64,000 nt of DNA from Actinomycetes bacterium (GCA_021809105.1 JAKBAM010000009.1:1-64000); one strand, 5' to 3'. Numbered from the stretch's first letter, positions 51,165 to 60,642 are shown. Translations and numbers: made by a program. Notes: a model not told the origin generated them from the letters alone.

Positions 51165-53045
51165 TCAGCCCGCCGGGGCGATCTCGGCCACCTCCGAGTC
51201 GGGTCCCCTCAGGTACTGGGTCCGGTACAGGTCGGCGTAGAGGCCGCCGGTACGGATCAGGGAGAGGTGGGTGCCACGCTCGGTGATCCTGCCGTCGTCG
51301 ACGACCAAGATCTGGTCGGCGGCCTGGATCGTCGACAGGCGGTGGGCGATGACGATCGAGGTCCTCCCGACGAGCGCCTCGGCCAGGGCCTGCTGTACCA
51401 GCTGCTCGGTTTCGGAGTCGAGATGGGCGGTGGCCTCGTCGAGCACCACGATGGCCGGGTCCTTGAGCAGCACCCGAGCGATGGCCAGGCGCTGCTTCTC
51501 GCCGCCCGAGAGACGATGGCCTCGTTCCCCGACCACGGTGTCGTAGCCGTCGGGGAGAGAGGCGATGAGGTCGTGGATCCGGGCGCCTCTGGCCGCGGCC
51601 ACCACCTCGGCGTCGGAGGCGGTCGGGCGGGCGTAGCGCAGGTTGGCGCCGATGGTGTCGTGGAACAGGTGGGCGTCCTGGCTCACCACGCCGATCGCCC
51701 CCGCCACACTGGCCAATGTCACGTCCCGCAGGTCGTGGCCGTCGATGGAAATCGAGCCGTCGTTGGGGTCGTAGAGCCTGGAGACCAGGGCCGACAGCGT
51801 GGTTTTCCCGGCCCCCGACGGACCGACTAGAGCGGTCATCGTGCCAGGCTCGGCTACGAAGGAGATGTCCCGCAGCACCCAATCGCCGGGGCCATCCCGC
51901 TGGGCCAAGGTGGCGGCCGACTCGAGCGACGCCACCGACACCTCCTCGGCCGCGGGATAGCGGAACCACAAATGGCTGGCCGACACCTGGCCCCGCAGGG
52001 GTGCCGGCAACCGCGAAGCTCCCGGGGCATCGGCCACCATCGGCTTGGCGTCGAGGACCTCGAATACCCGGTCGAAGCTGACCGCGGCACCGAGCAGGCT
52101 GACGCGGGTGGTGGCCAGGTCGGTGAGGGGCGAGTACAACCGGGTCACGTAAGCGGCCAGGGCCACGACGGTACCCACGCCGAGCGAGCCGGTGATCGCC
52201 TCCCGGCCACCGACCCAGTACACCGCGGCGGTGCCCACCGCCCCGACCAAGGAAAGGGCCGCGAAGAGATAGCGGCTGAGGACGGCGAGGCGGATGCCGG
52301 CGTCGCGCACGCCAGCGGCCTTGCCGGCGAACTCCCGCGCCTCTGCGTCAGGCCGCCCGAACAGCTTGACCAGCAGCGCCCCCGACACGTTGAACCGCTC
52401 GGTCATCATGGCGCTCATGTCGCCGTTGGCCTGCATCTGCCGGCGGGACAGCTTGACTATGCGGCCGGCCAGTAAGCGGTCGACGATGATGAACGGCGGC
52501 AGCACCAGCAGGGCCAGGGACGTGATCTGCCACGACAGGACGAACATCGGTACCAGCGTGGCGATGAGGGTCATCACGTCGGAGGTCACCGAGGCCACGG
52601 TGCCGACCGCGTTCTGGGCGTCGAGCACGTCGTTGGTCATCCGGCTCATCAAGGTGCCGGTCTGGGTTCGGGTGAAGAACGCGATCGGCATCCGCTGCAC
52701 GTGGTCGTACAGGGCCGCCCGCAGGTCGTAGATGATGCCTTCGCCGATGAGCGAGGCGAACCACCGGTTGACCAGGGACAATGCGGTGGTGCCGAGGGCC
52801 AGGGCGACCATGGCCGCCGCCACCAGGTCCACCTCGTTGGTCCGATGATGGGGGATGGCGTCGATCAGGTAGCGGATGAGCAGGGGAGGCAGGGCTCCGA
52901 TACCCGCGGTCGCCAAGATCACCAGGAGGTAGAGCACGAGGCGCCCCCGGTAGGGGGCGAGGAACCGCCAGATGCGGGCCAGAGATGCCCGCTCGAACGA
53001 GGCATCTTTCAGCTTCTCCGGGTCAGGCCCGTGCATCCGTCTCAT
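51165..53045 (-). CDS. ABC exporter (MsbA/multidrug type half-transporter)
   Basis: 626 residues: N-terminal six-helix transmembrane domain (about 40-350; LVLYLLVILATAGIGALPPL, RMPIAFFTRTQTGTLMSRMT, SWQITSLALLVLPPFIIVD) and C-terminal ATPase (Walker A GPSGAGKTT, signature LSGGEKQRLAIARVLL, Walker B IVVLDEATAHLD, H-loop IVIAHRLSTI). It would work as a homodimer exporting lipids or drugs. ATG 53045; convergent with the MBL gene (17-base gap). Confidence 0.93.
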   Translation of the reverse strand: MRRMHGPDPEKLKDASFERASLARIWRFLAPYRGRLVLYLLVILATAGIGALPPLLIRYLIDAIPHHRTNEVDLVAAAMVALALGTTALSLVNRWFASLIGEGIIYDLRAALYDHVQRMPIAFFTRTQTGTLMSRMTNDVLDAQNAVGTVASVTSDVMTLIATLVPMFVLSWQITSLALLVLPPFIIVDRLLAGRIVKLSRRQMQANGDMSAMMTERFNVSGALLVKLFGRPDAEAREFAGKAAGVRDAGIRLAVLSRYLFAALSLVGAVGTAAVYWVGGREAITGSLGVGTVVALAAYVTRLYSPLTDLATTRVSLLGAAVSFDRVFEVLDAKPMVADAPGASRLPAPLRGQVSASHLWFRYPAAEEVSVASLESAATLAQRDGPGDWVLRDISFVAEPGTMTALVGPSGAGKTTLSALVSRLYDPNDGSISIDGHDLRDVTLASVAGAIGVVSQDAHLFHDTIGANLRYARPTASDAEVVAAARGARIHDLIASLPDGYDTVVGERGHRLSGGEKQRLAIARVLLKDPAIVVLDEATAHLDSETEQLVQQALAEALVGRTSIVIAHRLSTIQAADQILVVDDGRITERGTHLSLIRTGGLYADLYRTQYLRGPDSEVAEIAPAG

Positions 53046-53123
53046 ACCTACTACCTCCCTCCCAGCGCCGTAATCATGTAAGCGGCTACAGCGTCGGAAC
53101 GATGCGGTCTATTCCGCGCTGGT

Positions 53124-54386
53124 TCACGGTCGGTCCTCAGCTACGCCAGCGGTCATGTCGGCGGCGCCGGCGGTCATCAGGAACCCGGCGGAGCGGAGCC
53201 GCCCGACCAGCGCCATGCCGATACCGGTAGCCGGCGTGAGGACCCCTGCCCGATCCGGCAGCCGGTCGCCGTCGAAGGCCAGGGCCAGTGCGCTCTCGCC
53301 GAGCATCACGGCGGTGGCCTTGTAGCCAGGGTCGCCATCAGCCGCGACCACGCCGTGGTAGCGACGGCCACTGGCAGTGGCGGCGATGATGTCGCTGCGG
53401 AAGTGGCCGCTGTCCATCGTCTTCTGGCTGGGGCCCTCCCCCGGCTTCGGCAGCAGCCGGCCGAGCGCGTCGCGGCTCGGACCGAAGCGCATGGCCGCCA
53501 CGATCGCGGCCAGTCCCCCGGTGAGCGCCCCCGCGGCGACCGCCCCCCCGGGCTTGGAGCCGAAACCCATGACCTCCCGGTACGCGAGGTGGCGCCCGTA
53601 CGACCAACCCGTGAGGGCGTTGGATCGCCGGACGATGCGGGTGTTGTAGGAGGCCATCACAAACGGCGCCGTCCACTCGCCGAGCATCTTGTCGCGCCGG
53701 GGTGGGAACGTGTCAGGCTGAGGTCCCAGGTCCGGCTCGCGGGATCGATCCGGGCTCAGGGCGTAAGGGTCGGTGACGATGCGCGCCCGCCCGCGGTCCT
53801 TCGCCATAGCCTCCATCTGGGCTCGCATCGAGTCGATCGTGCCCCCACTGAAGCCGCCCTTGAGGGATGCCTTCAAGACGGTGTCGGCCAGTCCACCCGC
53901 CCCATCTTCGGCTGCCCGCTGGTGGACGAGCATCACACCCAGATCGGAGGGGATGGAGTCGTACCCGCAGGAGTTGACGATGCGGGCACCCGTGGTGACG
54001 GCCCGGTCGTGCAAACGGTCGATGCAGTCGCGCACGAACAGGACCTCGCCGGTGAGGTCGGCGTAGTGGGTGCCGGCGTCGGCGCAGGCTTCTGCCAGGT
54101 CGTGACCGTACCTGGCGTAGGGGCCGACGGTGGTCGCTACGACCGTCGTCGCCGCCGCCAGGTCGGCCATTGCGGAGCGATCCGAGGAGCCAGCGACGAT
54201 CAGCGGCCAGCCGGCGGCTGCCGCGCCAAGATCGGAGCGAACGGCCTCCAGCCGAGCCCGGTTACGTCCGGCCAGGGAGACGCGTGTTCCTTCAGGCGCG
54301 TGCGCGGCCAAGTACCTGGCTGTCAGCTTGCCGACGAACCCGGTCGCCCCGTAGAGCACCACATCGTTGTCCCGTCGATCGTCCAT
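53124..54386 (-). CDS. saccharopine dehydrogenase-like / trans-acting enoyl reductase-like protein
   Basis: 420 residues from ATG 54386. The N-terminal Rossmann domain reads DVVLYGATGFVGKLTARYLA, with VSLAGRNRARLEAVR and VGPYARYGHDLAEACADAGT, then VNSCGYDSIPSDLGVMLVHQ. This is the mycobacterial Rv2449c/Rv2953-type group; Rv2953 is a trans-acting enoyl reductase of polyketide lipids. A hydrophobic patch (VAAGALTGGLAAIVAAM) suggests membrane contact. Substrate unknown. Confidence 0.85.
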   Translation of the reverse strand: MDDRRDNDVVLYGATGFVGKLTARYLAAHAPEGTRVSLAGRNRARLEAVRSDLGAAAAGWPLIVAGSSDRSAMADLAAATTVVATTVGPYARYGHDLAEACADAGTHYADLTGEVLFVRDCIDRLHDRAVTTGARIVNSCGYDSIPSDLGVMLVHQRAAEDGAGGLADTVLKASLKGGFSGGTIDSMRAQMEAMAKDRGRARIVTDPYALSPDRSREPDLGPQPDTFPPRRDKMLGEWTAPFVMASYNTRIVRRSNALTGWSYGRHLAYREVMGFGSKPGGAVAAGALTGGLAAIVAAMRFGPSRDALGRLLPKPGEGPSQKTMDSGHFRSDIIAATASGRRYHGVVAADGDPGYKATAVMLGESALALAFDGDRLPDRAGVLTPATGIGMALVGRLRSAGFLMTAGAADMTAGVAEDRP

Positions 54387-54468
54387 GAGGCGCAGGCTAG
54401 GCACTTCTTACCGCAGTTTCTCCCAAGTACCTGTCTCCCACGGGACTCCGAGGGTATGAACGCTTGCG

Positions 54469-55536
54469 ATGCCTCCCGAAAGCCCCGCAGCCCGCCCCCT
54501 GCGCCTCCCCCATGCCGCGCCGCAGCTGCCCCCGTCCCGGGGGCCGTTGACAGAAGCCCTCTTCGCAGCGCTCATCGGTGGAGGTTCGGCACCGCAGCTC
54601 CCCGGACCCGTCTCAGTCGACGTCCTGGGCGACGAGGACCTGCAGCTGGCGTTGTACTGCGCCTACGAGCTCCAGTACCGGGGTTTCGAAGGTGTCGACG
54701 AGCGCTGGGAGTGGGATCTCTCCCTGTTGAGCCTCCGGAGCGCCATCGAGGCAGTGATGGAAGAGCAACTACGGGCTGCGCTCCCACCCTTCCCCCAGGG
54801 TGCCCCAGTGGGTCGGGTCGTCGACGAGCTATGGTCCATGGCAAACGCCGGCGGACCGTCCCTGTCGGGGTGGCTGGTGGAGCATGGGACTCACCGCCAC
54901 GCTGCGGAGCTGGCCGTACACCGCTCGGCCTACCAGTTGAAGGAAGCCGACCCCCACACCTGGGCTGTCCCCCGCCTCGCCGGCGAGGCGAAAGCCGCGC
55001 TGGTAGCCATCCAGTTCGACGAGTACGGGGGCGGCGAGGCACAGGCTATGCACGCCTCGCTCTTCGCCGACACCATGACCTCCCTCGGACTCGACAGCAC
55101 CTACGGCGCCTACCTGGACCGGATCCCGGGCGTCGCCCTGGCCACGACCAACCTGATCTCCCTGTTCGGCCTCCATCGTCGCCTCCGGGGAGCGCTGGTC
55201 GGCCACCTGGCACTGTTCGAGATGACATCCGTGGGACCGATGGGCCGCTACGCCCGGTGGATGCGCCGCCTAGGCGTGCCCGCCAGCGGGCGCCGGTTCT
55301 ACGAAGTCCACGTCGAAGCGGACGAGCTGCACCAGCACGTCGCCGCCGACGGCCTGGTCGGAGGCCTCCTCCGATCCGAGCCTGGCCTGGGTGCCGACGT
55401 GGTCTTCGGCGCACGGGCGCTCAGCCTGGCGGAGGCCCGCTTCGCCGCCATGGCGCGCGAGGCGTGGGAGCGGGGCGGATCTTCCCTACGCCCCGGCCTG
55501 CCCGATGAGCCCCTCAGCGCCCGTTCGGCGGCCTAG
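54469..55536 (+). CDS. iron-containing redox enzyme (heme-oxygenase-like di-iron fold)
   Basis: 355 residues, mostly helical. Candidate metal-binding segments are LYCAYELQYRGFEGVDERWEW, LVEHGTHRHAAELAVHRSAY, and AIQFDEYGGGEAQAMHASLF, which carry the conserved E and H positions of the iron-containing redox enzyme (HDO-like) family; RFYEVHVEADELHQHVAADG supplies another Glu/His set. HDO enzymes use a non-heme di-iron site to oxidise or fragment substrates. Divergent from the reductase gene across 82 bases. A hairpin terminator covers the stop. Confidence 0.82.
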   Translation: MPPESPAARPLRLPHAAPQLPPSRGPLTEALFAALIGGGSAPQLPGPVSVDVLGDEDLQLALYCAYELQYRGFEGVDERWEWDLSLLSLRSAIEAVMEEQLRAALPPFPQGAPVGRVVDELWSMANAGGPSLSGWLVEHGTHRHAAELAVHRSAYQLKEADPHTWAVPRLAGEAKAALVAIQFDEYGGGEAQAMHASLFADTMTSLGLDSTYGAYLDRIPGVALATTNLISLFGLHRRLRGALVGHLALFEMTSVGPMGRYARWMRRLGVPASGRRFYEVHVEADELHQHVAADGLVGGLLRSEPGLGADVVFGARALSLAEARFAAMAREAWERGGSSLRPGLPDEPLSARSAA

Positions 55537-55563
55537 GGCGGCCAACCGGTGGCCGCGCCTAGG
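55532..55563. terminator. stem-loop between convergent genes
   Basis: CCTAGGGCGGCCA at 55532-55544 pairs with TGGCCGCGCCTAGG at 55550-55563 apart from one bulged base, around a short ACCGG loop. The TAG stop of the redox enzyme is inside the left arm. It lies between converging genes. Confidence 0.6.
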
Positions 55564-55602
55564 GGCGGCGCCGGCTCAACAGCCACTTGGGTACCGCATG
55601 TG

Positions 55603-56424
55603 TCATCCAAGTGGCAGCTGAGTGTCGGCGCCCAGCGTGTCGGCGTCCAGCGTGTATGACGTCATCGACAAGGACCCAACGGCGTAGCCGTCGATCAACA
55701 CGTCGGCCGGTTTGGAGGCCTCAGCGCACAGCCCTGCGATGTACATGAGGGGGAGGAAGTGGTCGGGTGTCGGTGCGGCCATTGCGAAATCTTCGTGCTC
55801 GGCGAGCCGGGAGGCTTCCGCCGGCGTCGAGGTGAGCACGCTCCGGGTGTCGTCGTCGAAGCGGTGGGCCCAGTCGTAGCCGTCCGCGGGTAGCTGCCAG
55901 TCGACGCGGCTCAGGTTGTGGACCACGTTGCCGCTGCCGATGATCACGACGCCCCGGCGCCGCAAGGGGGCGAGCGCAGCCCCCAGATCGAGGTGGTAGT
56001 CGAAGGGCTTCTCAGCGTTGACCGACAGCTGGACCACCGGGACGTCGGCGGCGGGAAAGGCGTGCAGCAGCACCGACCACGTCCCGTGGTCCAGGCCCCA
56101 GCTGTCCCGGTCCCGCCCGACCCAGGTCGGCTGCACGAGATCGGCTACCTCGTCGGCCAGATCGGGTGATCCGGGGGCTGGGTACTCGACCGCGAAGAGC
56201 TCCTCGGGGAACCCATAGAAGTCGTGGATCGTCTTCGGTCGGGCCATGGCGGTGACAGCCGTGGCCTGGATGAACCAGTGAGCCGAGATGACGAGGATGG
56301 CGCGCGGAGCCGGGACGCTGGCACCGAACGCCCGCCAAGCCTCGGTGTAGCGATTGTGCTGCAGCGCGTTCATAGGGCTGCCGTGACCCAGGAAGGCCGC
56401 TGGCATCAGAGATTCGGTTGCCAC
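55603..56424 (-). CDS. LigB-type extradiol dioxygenase, DODA-like
   Basis: 273 residues from GTG 56424, with GGGGG just upstream. MPAAFLGHGSPMNALQHNRY, ILVISAHWFIQATAVTAM, LDHGTWSVLLHAFPAADVPV, GVVIIGSGNVVHNL and APTPDHFLPLMYIAGL are those of the 4,5-DOPA dioxygenase extradiol/YgiD group, a zinc or iron enzyme with His ligands in these segments. The physiological substrate in bacteria is often unknown. The first 150 bases of the longer upstream frame contain a CCGCAG repeat and are not coding-like. Confidence 0.9.
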   Translation of the reverse strand: MATESLMPAAFLGHGSPMNALQHNRYTEAWRAFGASVPAPRAILVISAHWFIQATAVTAMARPKTIHDFYGFPEELFAVEYPAPGSPDLADEVADLVQPTWVGRDRDSWGLDHGTWSVLLHAFPAADVPVVQLSVNAEKPFDYHLDLGAALAPLRRRGVVIIGSGNVVHNLSRVDWQLPADGYDWAHRFDDDTRSVLTSTPAEASRLAEHEDFAMAAPTPDHFLPLMYIAGLCAEASKPADVLIDGYAVGSLSMTSYTLDADTLGADTQLPLG

Positions 56425-56487
56425 GCCCCCATCGTGGCACCGGTAGCGGCCGGCCCGCAGTTTGGCCGGGCCCACTCCGCCGTCGCT

Positions 56488-56511
56488 CCGCAGCCGCAGC
56501 CGCAGCCGCAG
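56488..56511. repeat. CCGCAG hexanucleotide repeat (4 copies)
   Basis: Four tandem CCGCAG units followed by CC, 64 bases upstream of the dioxygenase start, likely in its leader or promoter region. Confidence 0.8.
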
Positions 56512-56608
56512 CCCTGCACGCCTCGTGCGCTCATGGCGTCGAGAGATGAGCGCGGATGCGCAGTGACAGACACTTGACAAACATCAGATGTCGGGCACGG
56601 TTGTCGCC

Positions 56609-57063
56609 ATGCCGACCAGCGAGTACACCTTCACCGAGTTCCTGCGCTCGTCTCGCGAGGTCGCAGAGGCTGCCGATCGCTCGCCACGGTTGATCATCCA
56701 TCGCCGCAACGCACCTGACCTGGTTCTCAGCCGGGCCGACGGGCGCAGGGGAGAGGCCGTTGGCGCTGCTGGAGCGGCGGCGCTGCTGAGCTGACTGCTA
56801 GGCCACGACAGCCTTCAGGCCGGGGCATTGATAGTCGAGGCGTTGCCCTGGCCAGATACCTCAGCGAGAAGGGTCGCACCGAGTTCGCGCTCGAGTTCGC
56901 CGAGACCCCCGCCGTGAGCGCGGAACTGGATAGCTTCGCCCCTCTTGCCCAGATGCTCGACGAGTGGAAGGCAACGGCTGCCCTTCAGGCCGACCCGGAG
57001 CTGGCGGACGAGCTTGCCCGACCCATCCCCGAGCCGGATGGCCGCCCGGTCCCGGCGCCGTGA
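56609..57063 (+). pseudogene. frameshifted antitoxin-like gene (prevent-host-death type)
   Basis: From ATG 56609 the frame reads MPTSEYTFTEFLRSSREVAE, ADRSPRLIIHRRNAPDLVLS, then runs into a stop at 56792-56794 after a low-complexity Ala/Gly tail. A second frame continues with ALARYLSEKGRTEFALEFAE, FAPLAQMLDEWKATAALQAD and PELADELARPI to TGA 57061-57063. Together they give about 150 residues of an actinobacterial antitoxin-like protein, with a shift near 56750. No toxin gene is next to it. It precedes tRNA-Ser(CGA). Confidence 0.6.
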
Positions 57064-57254
57064 GCTCTCGGAGTCCGCAGCGGCGCGGGGAGCGGGTGGC
57101 GCTGGTCGCCTGCCGGGTCGGTCACCCACCCACCACTGGCCGCTGACGCGATCCTGCGTCGGGCCTGTCTAGGCGACGGCCCCCGGCCCGAGACCCCGAG
57201 GAGCCGCCGGACCAGGGACTTCGCCGCTTCGGTAGCCGTCCACCGGTACCTGAG

Positions 57255-57340
57255 CGGAGGGAGTGGGATTTGAACCCACGGTGGGCAGGACCCACAACGG
57301 TTTTCGAGACCGTCCGATTCGGCCGCTCTCGCATCCCTCC
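57255..57340 (-). tRNA. tRNA-Ser (anticodon CGA)
   Basis: Minus-strand class II tRNA: acceptor GGAGGGA/TCCCTCC, anticodon stem ACGGT/ACCGT around CTCGAAA (anticodon CGA), long variable arm, T arm GTGGGTTCAAATCCCAC, discriminator G, no encoded CCA. It reads UCG. Confidence 0.95.
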
Positions 57341-57451
57341 TTGCAGGTCAGAGCATACAAGGTCGGACCCAGGAGGGAGGGCGGTCGCGGTCCACGGCAC
57401 GCCAGGCGCCGAATCCGCGAGTACCTGCGACTGCAAAGATGGTCGCCTCCT

Positions 57452-57598
57452 TCACCGCCAGGCGCTCGGGGCCAGGTCGGACCCGATGGCGTCGGCTCGG
57501 CGCTGGCCCTGCCGGCGGGCGAAGCGGCGGCACATGCTACGGCCGATTCCGCTCGCAGCTCCCGTAACGACCGCCGTGCGACCAGCAAAGACGTCCAC
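57452..57598 (-). pseudogene. N-terminal stub of a short-chain dehydrogenase
   Basis: From GTG 57598 the frame reads VDVFAGRTAVVTGAASGIGR followed by SMCRRFARR, the first strand and glycine-rich cofactor motif of an SDR, then loses the family pattern and stops at 57452 after only 48 residues (complete SDRs have about 250). The rest of the gene is missing; tRNA-Ser(CGA) lies 112 bases downstream. It looks like an SDR cut off near the tRNA. Confidence 0.6.
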
Positions 57599-57714
57599 GC
57601 TCCGATGGTAGCGGCGAGCGGGAGGGACCTTGTCGACCGGCCTCAAGTGATGGGCCTTGCAATTGTCGCCGACGCTCCCGCCAATGCGCGAGCGGCAGTT
57701 TCGTCTTCGTGCGT

Positions 57715-59490
57715 TCAGAACTCGACGGGGAGCACCTCTTCGGGTGCCGGATCTACGGCGTTGCCGCTTCCCTCGTCCACGTAGCGCGTACCTCGCGACC
57801 AGGAGGCGAGGGCGGCGACCAGGCAGGCCACGGCGGCGAAGGTGAACGCTTCGGTGAGCCCGGAGTGGAACGGCTTGGAGATCAACTGGGGAAAGAACGA
57901 ATGCCCGGTCAGAGCAGCTTGGTTGCTGGGTGACAGGCTGCCCAGGACCTTGGCGCCGACCAGGCTCTGGATGGGGTTGTAGCCGAGGAAGGCGGCGAAG
58001 AGAATAGATACCGGAGGCAGATGACCCACGCGCGCGGCGGTAGAAGCTGCGACGCCGTGGGCTGTCAGACCGTTGGTCAGGGCGCCGGAGAGGGTGGAAG
58101 CCAGACCGACGATCATGAGGGTGAAGAAGATCCCGATGGAGAGGACCTGGGCGGAGTTCTGGAAGGTGGAGTTCATACCGCCGCCGACGCCGCGCTCCGA
58201 TGCCGGGAGACTGTTCATGACGCCGGCCCGGTTGGGGGAGGCGAAGGCGCCCATCGACAGACCGTTGAACAGTAGGATCAGGGCGAACTGCCAGTACGCG
58301 AAATCGACCGGCAGGATGAGAAGGAGGAGAAAGGAGCCGGCCGCGCCGATCATCCCCCCGGTGGCGAACGGGCGGGCGCCGAAGCGGTCCGACAGGATCC
58401 CTGACGCCGGGCCGGCGATGAGGAACCCGGCGGTTAGCGGCAGCATGTAGATGCCGGCCCAGAGCGGGGTCTGAGTGAAGCTGAAGCCGTGCTCGGGGAG
58501 CCAGATCCCCTGGAGCCAGATGATCAGCATGAACATGAGGCCGCCGCGCCCCACAGCGGAGAGGAACGACGACAGAGTGCCGAACGTGAACGCACGGATC
58601 TTGAACAAGGGCAGCCGGAACATCGGCGACGCCACCCGGGTCTCGATGATCGCGAAGGCGATAAGGCTGGCGACGCCGATTGCGAGCTCGGTGATTACCG
58701 GCAGGCTGGTCCAACCCATGTCGTGCCCGCCGGCGGGCTCGATGCCGTATGTGATGCCGATCATCACCGCGATCAAGCCGACCGCGAAGGTGATGTTCCC
58801 CGGCCAGTCGATGCGCGACCGGCGCCGCACGCCTCGATCCTCGAGCTTCATGTACGACCACACCGTGCCGAACAGACCGAACGGCACGGAGACGAGGAAG
58901 ACCAACCTCCAGTCGATGGGTGCCAGCAGCCCCCCGAGGATGAGGCCGATGAACGCGCCGCTGATCCCGGCGATGTTGTTGATGCCTAGGGCCAGACCTC
59001 GCTGGTTAGTCGGGAAGGCGTCGGTGAGGATGGCGCCGGAGTTGGCAATGAGGAACGCCGCGCCGATGCCCTGCAGGATCCGACCGATGATGAGCCACAG
59101 GGCTCCCGGGCGACCTTTCAGCGGGTCGATGGCGAGGACCAACGACGCCACGGTGTAGACGACGAAACCGAGGTTGTACATCTTGACCCGACCGAACATG
59201 TCGCCCAGACGGCCCAGGCTCACGACCAGCACGCTGCTCACGATCAAGAAGCCGAGGATCATCCACAGCAAGTAGAAGCTGTTGCCGGCTCCGAGGGGGT
59301 TGAGCCCGATGCCCCGGAAGATGTCGGGCATGGCGATGAGCATGATGGACGCGTCGATGGTGGCCAGCAGCACGCCGACAGTGGTGTTGGAGAGCGCCGT
59401 CCATTTGTACCGCTCGCCCCTAGGATCCGCGACGCCTCCCGGCTCCTGCGGTTGCAGCGTCGCCGCCACCGAGTGCTCCTGGGTCGTCAT
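57715..59490 (-). CDS. MFS exporter of the DHA2 (EmrB/QacA) family
   Basis: 591 residues, about 14 transmembrane segments. First helix with TVGVLLATIDASIMLIAMPD, motif A SLGRLGDMFGRVKMY, motif C-like region GISGAFIGLILGGLLAPIDW, and LGINNIAGISG. These proton-driven transporters export drugs, dyes or metabolites. The ATG at 59490 is preceded by GAGAAGG at good spacing. The last 60 residues carry a helix and a short acidic tail. Confidence 0.92.
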   Translation of the reverse strand: MTTQEHSVAATLQPQEPGGVADPRGERYKWTALSNTTVGVLLATIDASIMLIAMPDIFRGIGLNPLGAGNSFYLLWMILGFLIVSSVLVVSLGRLGDMFGRVKMYNLGFVVYTVASLVLAIDPLKGRPGALWLIIGRILQGIGAAFLIANSGAILTDAFPTNQRGLALGINNIAGISGAFIGLILGGLLAPIDWRLVFLVSVPFGLFGTVWSYMKLEDRGVRRRSRIDWPGNITFAVGLIAVMIGITYGIEPAGGHDMGWTSLPVITELAIGVASLIAFAIIETRVASPMFRLPLFKIRAFTFGTLSSFLSAVGRGGLMFMLIIWLQGIWLPEHGFSFTQTPLWAGIYMLPLTAGFLIAGPASGILSDRFGARPFATGGMIGAAGSFLLLLILPVDFAYWQFALILLFNGLSMGAFASPNRAGVMNSLPASERGVGGGMNSTFQNSAQVLSIGIFFTLMIVGLASTLSGALTNGLTAHGVAASTAARVGHLPPVSILFAAFLGYNPIQSLVGAKVLGSLSPSNQAALTGHSFFPQLISKPFHSGLTEAFTFAAVACLVAALASWSRGTRYVDEGSGNAVDPAPEEVLPVEF

Positions 59491-59565
59491 CGTGGCCTTC
59501 TCCTCAGCTTACTTAGTGCCACTAACGATACCGTGCGCCGGCCGCAGCGGGAGATGCCGCCAAGC

Positions 59566-60033
59566 TCAGCCCGTTCCCTCCGCCGTGAGCCGTCGCTTCG
59601 CAAACCAGTCGGAAAGGACCGCGGCGCACTCGGCGCCCCGCACGCCAACCGTGACCGGTACCTCGTGGTTGAGCCGAGGGTCGACGCAGAGATTGTAGAG
59701 CGACCCGACCGCTCCGGCCTTGAGGTCCGCGGCCCCGTACACCAGCCTTCCCACCCGAGCGTTCACGGCGGCGCCGGCGCACATGGCACACGGCTCGAGG
59801 GTCACGTAGAGCGTGGCGTCACCGAGGCGCCATTTGCCCAACTGCGCGGCCGCGGCTCGCAACGCCAAGATCTCGGCGTGGGCGGTCGGGTCCCGGTCGG
59901 CTTCCCTGCGGTTGCCGGCGGCGGCGACGACGACCCCGTCGACCGCGACCACTGCACCCACGGGTACATCGCCATCCCGTCCTGCGGCCCGGGCCTGCGC
60001 CAGTGCTGCTTCCATGAGCTCGTCGTCGACCAC
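59566..60033 (-). CDS. tadA: tRNA-specific adenosine deaminase TadA
   Basis: 155 residues from GTG 60033 (family begins with a D-E-x-x-M-x-x-A-L pattern, seen as VVDDELMEAALAQA); an ATG 6 codons later is an alternative. Zinc site and catalytic Glu: TAHAEILALRAAAAQLG and LEPCAMCAGAAVNARVGRLV, then KAGAVGSLYNLCVDPRLNHE. TadA converts A34 of tRNA-Arg(ACG) to inosine. Divergent from the NUDIX gene with 78 bases between them. Confidence 0.92.
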   Translation of the reverse strand: MVDDELMEAALAQARAAGRDGDVPVGAVVAVDGVVVAAAGNRREADRDPTAHAEILALRAAAAQLGKWRLGDATLYVTLEPCAMCAGAAVNARVGRLVYGAADLKAGAVGSLYNLCVDPRLNHEVPVTVGVRGAECAAVLSDWFAKRRLTAEGTG

Positions 60034-60111
60034 TGGGCGCGCACCGTAGCGCAGCCCGCATCGCAGCAATGGCGGCACGGGAGAGATCCACGGTTCCCTT
60101 ACCCTCAGGTC

Positions 60112-60642
60112 ATGCGTTGGATGCTGCACGGCGAGACGTCCATCTACGAGTCGCCCTGGGTCGGCCTGCGCCTCGCCGACGTGGAGCTGCCCGACGGCCG
60201 CAGGTTCGATCATCACGTGGTGCGGATGCCTCTCCCGGCCGCCGGGGTGGTGGTCACCGGGGACGCGGGGGTGCTCCTGCTGTGGCGGCACCGGTTCGTC
60301 ACCGACAGCTGGGGATGGGAGATCCCTGCTGGGCGCGTGGAGGCGGGGGAGGACATTGCCGCCGGTGCGGCCCGGGAGGTGCTCGAGGAGACCGGGTGGG
60401 AGCCAGGCCCCATCGAGCCGCTGATCGCCTACCACCCCTCGAACGGGCTGTCGGACCAGTCCTTTCACCTCTTCCAGGCGTACGGCGCGACCTACGTCGG
60501 GCCGCCCAGCGACTGGACCGAATCGGAGCGCGTCGAATGGCTACCCGTGGACCGGCTGCGCAGCGAGATCAGCGCCGGGCGGGTCACCGACGGGCTCAGC
60601 CTCACCGCACTGTGCTGGTGCCTGGCGTTCGGGCTCTTGTAG
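60112..60642 (+). CDS. NUDIX hydrolase (ADP-ribose pyrophosphatase-like)
   Basis: 176 residues from ATG 60112. The Nudix box GRVEAGEDIAAGAAREVLEE, ending TGW, matches Gx5Ex7REUxEExGU. Upstream YESPWVGLRLADVELPDGR and downstream YHPSNGLSDQSFHLFQAYGA resemble ADP-ribose pyrophosphatases. It hydrolyses a nucleoside diphosphate linked to another moiety; the exact substrate is unclear. Confidence 0.9.
   Translation: MRWMLHGETSIYESPWVGLRLADVELPDGRRFDHHVVRMPLPAAGVVVTGDAGVLLLWRHRFVTDSWGWEIPAGRVEAGEDIAAGAAREVLEETGWEPGPIEPLIAYHPSNGLSDQSFHLFQAYGATYVGPPSDWTESERVEWLPVDRLRSEISAGRVTDGLSLTALCWCLAFGLL

Noticed and set aside
53355-55508. A 717-codon open frame on the plus strand
   Set aside because: It runs antisense through the reductase gene and in another frame of the redox-enzyme gene; Arg/Gly/Pro-rich with no motif, as expected from GC-rich DNA.
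57599-58861. Long minus-strand frame overlapping the MFS gene
   Set aside because: Only its last 48 codons (57452-57598) are protein-like and these are reported as an SDR stub; the rest is a His/Arg-rich shadow of the transporter.
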